58,151 bases of DNA, taken from the NCBI GenBank assembly GCA_017441525.1, contig JAFRXJ010000002.1:1-58151 (forward strand), given 5' to 3'. A model generated the notes under the pieces. The model saw only the letters and a program-made list of their open reading frames with translations. It had not been told where the DNA came from and made no database searches. The number at the start of each line of letters is the position of its first letter. The first letter of the stretch is position 1. The DNA comes from Acholeplasmatales bacterium (GTDB lineage Bacteria > Bacillota_I > Bacilli_A > Acholeplasmatales > Anaeroplasmataceae). The translations under genes were made by a program, and so were the position numbers. Below, piece by piece: positions 25,699-33,471 of this stretch.

Positions 25699-26984
25699 TG
25701 TTTAAAAAGATTTATTTATTATTGTTGTTATCTATATCTACATTTGTGTTATTTTCATGCAATAAGAATAATAAAAAAGAAGATGAAGAAACATATGATG
25801 TCATATTAAATAGATATATTGATAATTTAATAGATAATACAACTTCATATATTCCATCTTGGAATCAAGAATCATTTAAAAATAGATGGAATTATATTGA
25901 TGGAGTATTCTTAAAATCTATTATAGATTTATATAAGAAGACTAATGATGAAAAATATATAAATTTTGTTACAAATTATACAGATTATTATATTGATTCA
26001 AATGGTAATTTTAGATGTCCAGATCCTAATTCTTCAAGTCAAACTGAATTTTTGACAAATGAATTAGATTCTATTTGTGAATCAAGAATATTATTTGATT
26101 TATATGAATATACAAATAATATAAAATATTTAAGAGCTATAAATTATACCGCAAATGTATTATCATCTATGAATACAGTATCAAATGGTAAGAATTATTG
26201 GCATAAAGAATCATATCCAAATCAAGTTTGGCTAGATGGAATGTATATGTATATTCCTTTCTTATCTAGAGTTTTATTATTGAATAATAATCAATCTGGA
26301 TTTGATAATATAAAAGCACAATATGAATTTATTAAAGATAAGATGTATAGTCCAACAAAGAAATTATATTATCATGGATATGATGATTCAGATGAAAAGA
26401 TATTCTGGGCACAAGCTAATGGATGTTCATCATCATTTTGGTCAAGATCTATGGGCTGGTATGTAACATCACTTTCTGATTTATTGGAATATATTCCAGA
26501 AAATAATTCAAATAGAGAATATTTTGTTAATTTATATAAAGAAACAATTGATGGAATATTACAATATAAAGATAGTGAAACTAATATGTTTTATCAGGTA
26601 TTAGATAAGCCAGGAGAAAGTGCATTAGTTCAATATATTAAATATTTAAAGCCACTAAAGAATACAATGTATACTGAAAATTCTAATATTTCTAATTATT
26701 TAGAATCATCAGGCTCATCTTTATTTGCGTATAGTATATTAAAGGGCTGTAATTTAGGTATTTTAAATGATGATTATAAACAAATAGGAAAAGATATATT
26801 TATGGGAACATATAATCATTCATTTAAGGATAATAAATTAAATGATATTTGTATTACTGCAGGACTGGGTCCTGATACAAAAACATATAGAGATGGTTCA
26901 TTTGAATATTATCTAGCAGAACCTGTTGGATCTAATGATGCGAAAGGTGTTGGACCATTTATTATGGCATATTTACAATTATAG
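25698..26984 (+). CDS. Lipoprotein, GH105-type unsaturated glucuronyl/rhamnogalacturonyl hydrolase
   Basis: A 428-residue (alpha/alpha)6-barrel-like protein that starts at GTG with a lipoprotein signal ending in LFSC (Cys near residue 21). Family GH88/GH105 hydrolases remove the unsaturated uronic acid left by polysaccharide lyases. NQVWLDGMYMYIPFL holds the catalytic Asp, FWSRSMGWYV is a family signature, and GVGPFIMAY lies at the end. It would act at the cell surface. The first gene in its unit is a DUF3320-like protein and no lyase or transporter is nearby, so the substrate stays open. Confidence 0.85.
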   Translation: MFKKIYLLLLLSISTFVLFSCNKNNKKEDEETYDVILNRYIDNLIDNTTSYIPSWNQESFKNRWNYIDGVFLKSIIDLYKKTNDEKYINFVTNYTDYYIDSNGNFRCPDPNSSSQTEFLTNELDSICESRILFDLYEYTNNIKYLRAINYTANVLSSMNTVSNGKNYWHKESYPNQVWLDGMYMYIPFLSRVLLLNNNQSGFDNIKAQYEFIKDKMYSPTKKLYYHGYDDSDEKIFWAQANGCSSSFWSRSMGWYVTSLSDLLEYIPENNSNREYFVNLYKETIDGILQYKDSETNMFYQVLDKPGESALVQYIKYLKPLKNTMYTENSNISNYLESSGSSLFAYSILKGCNLGILNDDYKQIGKDIFMGTYNHSFKDNKLNDICITAGLGPDTKTYRDGSFEYYLAEPVGSNDAKGVGPFIMAYLQL

Positions 26985-27010
26985 GAGATTAAAGTCTCCT
27001 ATTTTTGTTT
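26983..27010 (+). terminator. Terminator after the GH105-like gene
   Basis: AGGAGA (26983-26988) and TCTCCT (26995-27000) form the stem, followed by ATTTTTGTTTTT. The stop codon lies at the start of the stem. Confidence 0.82.
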
Positions 27011-27079
27011 TTAATATTAAAATACAATTTAAAATATGTTAAAATTAGAAAGTAAATTAATATATTAATGGTGCTTATT

Positions 27080-28240
27080 ATGTTAAAAATATATTTAAGA
27101 AAAAATGAAGAGATTGAAAAATTAAATGGATATCCTTGGATATTTTCAAATGAAATAGATAGATTTGTAGGTGAATTTGAATCTGGTAAGGTATGTGAGG
27201 TATACACATCTTTAAATGAATTTTTATGTTATGGATTCTTTAATTCATCATCTAAAATAATGGTTAGAATATTATCATTTGATAAAAATGAAAAGATTGA
27301 TAAAGAATTCTTTAAAAGAAGAATAGAATACGCAATCGAACATAGAAAGAATCTAGGTTGGAGTGCTACTCGTCTTGTCTTTTCAGAAGCTGATTTCTTA
27401 CCGGGACTTGTTGTAGATAAATATGGTGATTATTTATCTGTTCAATTTATGTCCTTAGGTATGGATATGATTAAAAAAGATATTATAGATATCTTAGTAG
27501 AATTAACAGGATGTAAGGGTATATATGAAAGGTCTGATATGCCTACAAGAGAAAAAGAAGGTTTAGAAGAAACTAAAGGATTCTTATATGGAAAATTTGA
27601 TCCTAGGGTTTTAGTTGAAGAAGATGGAATTAAATTCTATGTTGATATAGAAAATGGACAAAAGACTGGATATTTCTTAGATCAAAAGCTAAATAGAGAT
27701 ATTTTAAGATTATATGCTAAAGATAAAGTAGTATTAGATGCGTTCTCTAATGTAGGAGGATTTGCCCTACATGCCTGTAAATATGGTGCTAAGCATGTCG
27801 ATGCTTGCGATATATCAGAGCGTGCATGTAATGAGATAATGATTAATGCTAAATTAAATGGATATAATCAGCTAGAAGCTAAATGTGTTGATGTATTTGA
27901 TTATCTACATTCGGATATTAAAGATAAATATGATTTAATAATATTAGATCCACCTGCATTCTCAAAGAATAAGGATTCTATTAAAAAGGCATATAGAGGA
28001 TATAAAGAAATTAATATGCAGGCAATGAAAATAATAAAATCTGGTGGATATTTATTAACATTTTCATGTAGCCAGCATATGACTCCAGATTTATTTATGC
28101 AAATGATTAATGAAGCAGCATTAGATGCTAAAAGAACTGTACAATTTTTGGATTTTAGAATTCAAGCTCCAGATCATCCAGCATTACTTCAATCTGAGGA
28201 GCAATTATATCTTAAATGTATGATATTAAGAATTAAGTAA
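27080..28240 (+). CDS. rlmI: Class I rRNA large-subunit methyltransferase, RlmI-like
   Basis: SAM-dependent methyltransferase related to RlmI, which makes 5-methylcytosine 1962 in 23S rRNA. The 386-residue protein has an N-terminal PUA domain (residues about 1-75, GYPWIFSNEI) and a linker domain. The Rossmann domain carries VLDAFSNVGGFALHA (SAM site), ILDPPAFSKNK and TFSCSQHM (catalytic Cys). The start at 27080 is preferred because GGTG lies at the right distance. The exact rRNA position cannot be told from sequence. Confidence 0.88.
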   Translation: MLKIYLRKNEEIEKLNGYPWIFSNEIDRFVGEFESGKVCEVYTSLNEFLCYGFFNSSSKIMVRILSFDKNEKIDKEFFKRRIEYAIEHRKNLGWSATRLVFSEADFLPGLVVDKYGDYLSVQFMSLGMDMIKKDIIDILVELTGCKGIYERSDMPTREKEGLEETKGFLYGKFDPRVLVEEDGIKFYVDIENGQKTGYFLDQKLNRDILRLYAKDKVVLDAFSNVGGFALHACKYGAKHVDACDISERACNEIMINAKLNGYNQLEAKCVDVFDYLHSDIKDKYDLIILDPPAFSKNKDSIKKAYRGYKEINMQAMKIIKSGGYLLTFSCSQHMTPDLFMQMINEAALDAKRTVQFLDFRIQAPDHPALLQSEEQLYLKCMILRIK

Positions 28241-28247
28241 TTATTAT

Positions 28248-28280
28248 AAAACGTGGTTGAGTGACCATGTTTTATTTTTT
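28248..28280 (+). terminator. Terminator after rlmI
   Basis: AAAACGTGGT (28248-28257) and ACCATGTTTT (28264-28273) pair over ten positions with one G-T, followed by ATTTTTT. Confidence 0.85.
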
Positions 28281-28284
28281 CTAT

Positions 28285-28383
28285 TTACTACCTAACAAAT
28301 CATTTTACTACCTAAAATACATTGCAAATTAGGTAGTAAATATTGGAATACTACCTAAAATATGATATAAATTAGGTAGTAAA
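28285..28383 (+). promoter_or_regulatory. Five-copy operator array TTACTACCTAA upstream of the PHP gene
   Basis: The ten-base motif TACTACCTAA occurs three times in the plus direction (about 28287, 28307, 28349). It occurs twice in the opposite direction as TTAGGTAGTA (about 28329, 28373). The last four copies form two similar inverted repeats of the form TACTACCTAAAAT-N-AAATTAGGTAGTA about 43 bases apart. The second pair brackets the predicted -10 of the downstream gene. Such density is expected for a dimeric repressor or activator binding cooperatively. Confidence 0.8.
28343..28371 (+). promoter_or_regulatory. Candidate promoter of the PHP phosphatase gene, within the operator array
   Basis: TTGGAA (28343-28348), 17-base spacer, TATAAA (28366-28371). 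The spacer and the bases beyond the -10 are filled by the repeated TACTACCTAA motifs, which suggests repression by occlusion. Confidence 0.5.
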
Positions 28384-28396
28384 AGAGGTTATTAAC

Positions 28397-29230
28397 ATGA
28401 GAATGAAAAATAATTATCATACACATTTAAAATATTGTGGACATGCAACAGGTGTTACAGAAGATTATGTTAAAGAAGCTATTAGATTAGGATTTGATGA
28501 ATTAGCTATTACAGATCATGGACCTATTCCTGTTGATTTTATGAATAAACAAGAATATAAAGATAATTATTGTTATGAAAATATGAAGCTAGAATTTGTT
28601 CCTAAATATTTAAATGAAGTAAAAGAATCAAAAGAGCTTCATAAAAATGAAATAAAAATATTATCAGGATTCGAAACTGAATTTATTTATGATAGATTAC
28701 CATTTTATAAATTCTTAAGAGAACAAGTAGACTTTATAAATTTAGGTGTTCATTTCTTTAAGAATAAAAAAGGACATATTATTGATTGTTATAATAATTT
28801 ATCTTATAGAAATATAGATGAATACAAAGATACTTGTATAAAAGCTATGGAAACAGGCTTATTTAATACATTAGTACATCCTGATATGTTTTTCTGTAGC
28901 TATAAGGATAAAAATGGTGAAAATAAATTTGATGAAAATTGCGAAAGAATATCAAAAGAGATAATCGAGGCTGCAATCAAGAACAATGTTTATTTAGAAG
29001 TGAATTGCAATAATATTAAAACAGAAGAGATGGCAGCTAATCCTAATTCTTGGAGATACCCAAGAAAAGAATTCTGGATGATTGCGAAAGAATATAAAGA
29101 TTTAAAGATTATTGTAGGCTGTGACGCTCACGCACCAGAAAGATTATTAGGCTTCCATGTAGACGCAATATATAAATTTATTGATGATTTAGGTTTAAAT
29201 GTATTAGATAAAATGGAAATAAATCATTAA
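28397..29230 (+). CDS. PHP-domain phosphatase, histidinol-phosphatase (HisJ) type
   Basis: A 277-residue metal-dependent phosphoesterase of the PHP family. Metal ligands are visible in the usual order: NYHTHLKYCGH at the N-terminus, ITDHGP, GFETEF, LGVHFF, LVHPDMFF and VGCDAHAPERL near the end. HisJ of Bacillus dephosphorylates histidinol phosphate, but no other his gene is in the window, so another phosphate ester is possible. AGAGG lies nine bases before the ATG. Its control region carries an unusual operator array. Confidence 0.82.
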   Translation: MRMKNNYHTHLKYCGHATGVTEDYVKEAIRLGFDELAITDHGPIPVDFMNKQEYKDNYCYENMKLEFVPKYLNEVKESKELHKNEIKILSGFETEFIYDRLPFYKFLREQVDFINLGVHFFKNKKGHIIDCYNNLSYRNIDEYKDTCIKAMETGLFNTLVHPDMFFCSYKDKNGENKFDENCERISKEIIEAAIKNNVYLEVNCNNIKTEEMAANPNSWRYPRKEFWMIAKEYKDLKIIVGCDAHAPERLLGFHVDAIYKFIDDLGLNVLDKMEINH

Positions 29231-29248
29231 TAATTAGGATGATAAAAA

Positions 29249-29689
29249 ATGAAAACACTGTTTATATATTATTCTAATTCTGGAAATGGAGAATTAGTAA
29301 AAGAATATTATGAAAAGCTAGGATATGATACTAGAAGAGTAGAACCTAAAAATGGTCTTCCTAAGGGAATGTTTTTACAAATGATGGTTGGTGGAATGTT
29401 AGCTGGAATGAATCATAAATCTAAATTAAAAGATTTTAATTATGATATTTCTGAATATGATGAAATAATTATTGGTTCACCAATTTGGAATGGAAGATTG
29501 GCTTGTCCAATTAATACAATATTGAATAATATTAATTTAGATAATAAGAAATTAACATTCATATTATATAGTGGTGGAGGAAGCGCTCCTAAGGCTGTTA
29601 AGAAGATAAATAAAAAATATAATGCGAAAGTAATTGAGATTCAACAGCCTAAAAAATATCCTGATAATTTAAATAAATTAGCACAGTAA
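29249..29689 (+). CDS. Flavodoxin family protein
   Basis: A 146-residue flavodoxin-like protein. The FMN phosphate loop is YYSNSGNGEL near residues 7-16. GSPIWNGRLACPINTIL and LYSGGGSAP are the other two FMN-binding loops. It is a candidate electron carrier or quinone-type reductase. It follows the PHP gene by 18 bases and ends at a terminator, so the two form one operon. Confidence 0.88.
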   Translation: MKTLFIYYSNSGNGELVKEYYEKLGYDTRRVEPKNGLPKGMFLQMMVGGMLAGMNHKSKLKDFNYDISEYDEIIIGSPIWNGRLACPINTILNNINLDNKKLTFILYSGGGSAPKAVKKINKKYNAKVIEIQQPKKYPDNLNKLAQ

Positions 29690-29691
29690 AG

Positions 29692-29718
29692 TCCTTTGGT
29701 TTTCCAAAGGATTTTTTA
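29692..29718 (+). terminator. Terminator after the flavodoxin gene
   Basis: TCCTTTGG (29692-29699), loop TTTT, CCAAAGGA (29704-29711), then six Ts. Confidence 0.9.
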
Positions 29719-29791
29719 TTATATTTATATAAAAATTTAAGTTAATTTTAGGTTCCTATTTTATCATTAAGTCAACTAAGGAGTGATGTTT

Positions 29792-31480
29792 ATGAAGCAT
29801 AAATTATTAGGAACTTTAAGTATATTAGGCTTATTAGCACTATCAGCATGTACATCAGTTAAAAATAGTAATTCTAATACTGGAGATGATATATCTGGTA
29901 ATACTACAGCTATAGAATTAGAAGAAGATAATATAACTTCAGAATTTAGATTAGTAGATGAAAATGGAATTCAAATATATGCAGTAAATAATATATATAC
30001 TATATCATCTGCAGGTGTATATACTGCCTCTGGAAAGCTAGAATCAGGACAAATATATGTAGATGCAGCATCAGAAGATGTCGAACTAGATTTAGATAAT
30101 GCATCTATATCAAGTGCATTATTATCTCCAATATATGTTAATGATTGTAATGACTTTACATTAAAATCAGTAAAGGATCAAACAAGCTATATTTATGATA
30201 ATAGAACAACTGATTATTCGGCTTCAACTGATGACATAAATGGAACTGGTGCCGTTTATGTTAAAAATGGTGATTTAAAGATTAAGGGAAAAGGATCTCT
30301 TTTAGTAACATCATCTGCCAATAGTGGTATTCATGGAAAAGATAATGTAAGTATTAAAAATGTAACTATGTTAGTTAAAGCAGTAAATAACGGAATTAAA
30401 GGTAATGATAAAGTAACAATAGAAGAAAACCCTAAGCTAGGTATTGTTGCCGGTAATAATGGTATCACTACATCTAATTCTGAATTAGGTTCAAAGGCAC
30501 AACATGGATATATTTATATAAATGGCGGTGAAATTACAATAAATTCATATGGCGATGGAATTGATGCGGCATATACAGTAGAAATAGGAACATCTACTGA
30601 TTCTGATGGAATAGTTTATGAACCAATTATTGATGTTTATACTAATATATATTCATCATATGCAGAATCTTCAACAACAAATACAAAGAATAAATCTAGT
30701 TATGGTCCAGGAACAATGCCTAGCCAACCTGGTGGTGGCTTCGATGGTGGTGGAATGGAAGGTGGAAAGGCAGCAGAAAAGGCTGACCAGTCTGCCAAGG
30801 CTATTAAAGCAAATGAGGCAATAAATATCACAGCTGGAACTATATTTACATATACATATGATGATGGATTGCATACAAATTGTGATGAAAAATTAGATAA
30901 TGGAAATACACCATCAGCAGCTATAATAATCTCAGGTGGAAAATTAGAAATGAAGGCATCAGACGATGCAATTCATTCAGATAAATCATTAACAATCGCT
31001 GGTGGAACTATATATGTGGCAGAAGCACATGAAGGAATTGAAGGAAAAACAATTAATATTGAAGGTGGAGATATTACAGTTTTCGCAACAGATGATGGTG
31101 TAAATGCATCAACATCAATCAATATTTCAGGTGGAAAGCTAGATGTTAATATGGCAGCATCAGGAGATGTTGATGGAATAGATTCTAATGGAACATTAAC
31201 AATTAGTGGTGGTATTGTAATAACAAGAGGCCCAAATAGTGAAATGGCAGCACCTCTAGATGCGGATGGAACTATAAAATTAAGCGGTGGTATTATAATT
31301 GTTTTAGGATACGCACCAAGAAATGCTTCAGTAAGTCTTCAAAAAACTACATCAACTAATGGCTTATCTAAAGGAGAACATAGTGTAACAGTAGGATCTG
31401 AAACTATAACATATTCAAATGCAAATGCTTATAATGGCTCTACAACTGTATATGCAAATGCTTCAGCAACCGTTAACTAA
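29792..31480 (+). CDS. Surface lipoprotein with Cthe_2159-type carbohydrate-binding beta-helix
   Basis: A 562-residue lipoprotein. The signal peptide ends in LSAC (Cys near residue 22). The mature part is built of short repeated turns such as INISGGKLDV and LTIAGGTIYV, the pattern of the Cthe_2159/DUF4353 carbohydrate-binding beta-helix, known to bind cellulose-like or pectic glycans with calcium. A Gly/Pro/Met-rich insert (SYGPGTMPSQPGGGFDGGG, about residues 310-330) interrupts the helix. The ATG at 29792 has AAGGAGTG at the right distance, better than the GTG at 29783. The protein is probably exposed on the cell surface. Confidence 0.85.
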   Translation: MKHKLLGTLSILGLLALSACTSVKNSNSNTGDDISGNTTAIELEEDNITSEFRLVDENGIQIYAVNNIYTISSAGVYTASGKLESGQIYVDAASEDVELDLDNASISSALLSPIYVNDCNDFTLKSVKDQTSYIYDNRTTDYSASTDDINGTGAVYVKNGDLKIKGKGSLLVTSSANSGIHGKDNVSIKNVTMLVKAVNNGIKGNDKVTIEENPKLGIVAGNNGITTSNSELGSKAQHGYIYINGGEITINSYGDGIDAAYTVEIGTSTDSDGIVYEPIIDVYTNIYSSYAESSTTNTKNKSSYGPGTMPSQPGGGFDGGGMEGGKAAEKADQSAKAIKANEAINITAGTIFTYTYDDGLHTNCDEKLDNGNTPSAAIIISGGKLEMKASDDAIHSDKSLTIAGGTIYVAEAHEGIEGKTINIEGGDITVFATDDGVNASTSINISGGKLDVNMAASGDVDGIDSNGTLTISGGIVITRGPNSEMAAPLDADGTIKLSGGIIIVLGYAPRNASVSLQKTTSTNGLSKGEHSVTVGSETITYSNANAYNGSTTVYANASATVN

Positions 31481-31494
31481 TATTTAGAATAATT

Positions 31495-31531
31495 GACCAT
31501 TTAGTATAAAATACTAATGGTCTTTTATTTT
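31495..31531 (+). terminator. Terminator after the carbohydrate-binding lipoprotein gene
   Basis: GACCATTTAGTAT (31495-31507) pairs with ATACTAATGGTC (31511-31522) with one bulged base, followed by TTTTATTTTT. Confidence 0.88.
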
Positions 31532-31582
31532 TGGTTTAAAAATGATAAAATCAAATATAGGATAATTCTATATAGGTGAAAT

Positions 31583-32089
31583 ATGATAACAATTTTAAAG
31601 GGAGATATTACAAAATCTAATACTGACGCAATTGTTAATGCTGCAAATATATATCTTTTAGGTGGTAGTGGTGTATGTGGAGCTATTTTTAAGGCTGCAG
31701 GTGCTAAAGAATTACAAGCCGAATGTGATACATTATCTCCAATTAAAACTGGAGAAGCTGTAATAACAAAAGGATATAACCTAAAAGCTAAATATATTAT
31801 TCATACACCAGGACCTAGATATAGCGGTCCTGAAGATGCAGTTTTATTAAGAAATTCATATTATAATTCATTAAAGCTCGCGGATGAATATAAGCTAAAT
31901 TCTATATCATTTCCATCTATTGGAACAGGAGTTTATAGATACCCTTTAGAAGATGCAGCTAAGGTTGCTATAGCGGCAATACATGAATTTTTAAATGATT
32001 ATCCTAACACAACAATAAAGCAAATATATTTTTATTTGTTTGATGATAATACATATAATACCTATATGAATGAATTAAACAAAAGATAA
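31583..32089 (+). CDS. Macrodomain protein (O-acetyl-ADP-ribose deacetylase-like)
   Basis: A 168-residue stand-alone macrodomain, a fold that binds ADP-ribose and often removes acyl or ADP-ribosyl groups. DAIVNAANIYLLGGSG at the N-terminus is the ribose-binding loop, and FPSIGTGVYRYP is the phosphate loop. The position usually held by catalytic Asp (GVDGAI in MacroD types) is Cys here (GVCGAI), so its chemistry may differ or it may be a binder. It lies 12 bases upstream of the HD-GYP gene in a likely operon. Confidence 0.9.
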   Translation: MITILKGDITKSNTDAIVNAANIYLLGGSGVCGAIFKAAGAKELQAECDTLSPIKTGEAVITKGYNLKAKYIIHTPGPRYSGPEDAVLLRNSYYNSLKLADEYKLNSISFPSIGTGVYRYPLEDAAKVAIAAIHEFLNDYPNTTIKQIYFYLFDDNTYNTYMNELNKR

Positions 32090-32101
32090 GGAGGACTAAT
32101 A

Positions 32102-33454
32102 ATGGATAAAGAAGCAGTTATAAGAGAATCAAATAAAAAGGCTAGTTTATATAATATTTATGCAATATTAGTTGTTCTTAGCTTATTAGTTGTCATTGAA
32201 ATAGCAAATGAAATTGGATTATTTGAAATACCAAAGATAGTAATGAGACCAACAGTTGGTATTTCTGCCGTAATTTTTTTAGTGCCAATTTGTATATTTA
32301 TTATTCATGATAAAATTTTGAAAAAAGAAAATTCAATATTAGAAACTAATTTATTTAAGTTTATTATTATAACTGTTGCCTATGTAGGATTAACACTTAT
32401 GGCAATAACACTTTCATATCATGCAGTATTATTATTGGTAGTTCCTCCAATTATGGCAGCTCAATATCGTAACAAAAAGACTACATTAATATTACTTTTA
32501 GTGGCTACTACATTATCTGTTCCTTTCATTATTTATGGTTCATTCTTTTTTGGATATGCTGATAGAAATTTATTAAAAGAAATATTAACAGATGATGAAT
32601 TAACAGATTTATCAATAAGAGTCGAAATGGTTAAAGATAATCCAAAGAGAATGTTAGAATTATTTACACACCATGTCTTACCTCGTTGGATTTCTATTAT
32701 ATTAATTGATGTTTTAGTATCTGGTATTACTCAAAGAAATGCTGAAATGCTTGATAAACAAAAAGAATTAAGTGATCAAGTTACTCATGAGATGGAACGC
32801 CGTACTCAAATGCAAAATAGAGTAATCGAGGATTTAGCGGCAGTAATTGAAACTCGTGATGTCGGCACAGGTGAGCACGTTATTAGAACTAAAAAATATG
32901 TTGGTATGATTGCAAGAGAAATGCAAAAATATCCAAAATATAAAAATATATTAACAAATAAATATATTAAACAAATCGAAAATTCAGCGCCACTTCATGA
33001 TGTTGGTAAAATTGCAGTTAGAGATGCAATATTACTAAAGCCAGGAAGACTTACACCTGAAGAATTTGATGAAATGAAGAAGCATTCAGCTAAGGGTGGA
33101 GAAATGATTAATAATATTTTTTCTAACCTAGATGATGACGAATTCTTTAAAATTGCATATGATATTGCAGTGTCTCATCATGAGAAATGGGATGGAACTG
33201 GATATCCTAATGGATTAAAGGGCGAAGATATTCCTCTTTCAGGAAGAATTATGGCAATTGCGGATGTATATGATGCCTTAACTTCAAAAAGAGTATATAA
33301 GGATTCAATGCCACCTAAAAAGGCATTTGATATTATAGTTGAAGGAAGAGGAACTCATTTTGATCCTGATATTATTGATATTGTAATTACAATTAAGGAT
33401 AAATTCATTTCATATGTAAATGAAGCAAGAAAGAGATTAGGGGAATTACAATAA
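32102..33454 (+). CDS. Membrane protein with C-terminal HD-GYP domain
   Basis: A 450-residue protein. About six transmembrane helices occupy residues 17-220, followed by a short coiled-coil and an HD-GYP domain (about 240-445). The domain has the HD pair in LHDVGKIAV, SHHEKWDGTGYPNGLKG (the GYP motif) and IADVYDALTS. HD-GYP proteins hydrolyse cyclic di-GMP or related dinucleotides. No GGDEF cyclase is in the window. AAGGAGG precedes the ATG. A short GC-rich stem around the stop (TAGGGGA / TCCCCTA, 33438-33461) lies just before the next gene. Confidence 0.88.
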   Translation: MDKEAVIRESNKKASLYNIYAILVVLSLLVVIEIANEIGLFEIPKIVMRPTVGISAVIFLVPICIFIIHDKILKKENSILETNLFKFIIITVAYVGLTLMAITLSYHAVLLLVVPPIMAAQYRNKKTTLILLLVATTLSVPFIIYGSFFFGYADRNLLKEILTDDELTDLSIRVEMVKDNPKRMLELFTHHVLPRWISIILIDVLVSGITQRNAEMLDKQKELSDQVTHEMERRTQMQNRVIEDLAAVIETRDVGTGEHVIRTKKYVGMIAREMQKYPKYKNILTNKYIKQIENSAPLHDVGKIAVRDAILLKPGRLTPEEFDEMKKHSAKGGEMINNIFSNLDDDEFFKIAYDIAVSHHEKWDGTGYPNGLKGEDIPLSGRIMAIADVYDALTSKRVYKDSMPPKKAFDIIVEGRGTHFDPDIIDIVITIKDKFISYVNEARKRLGELQ

Positions 33455-33471
33455 TCCCCTAGGTGGTTGTT

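Noticed and set aside
28285..28383. Possible CRISPR or insertion element
   Set aside because: Copies are in both orientations, about ten bases long and irregularly spaced; this fits an operator array.
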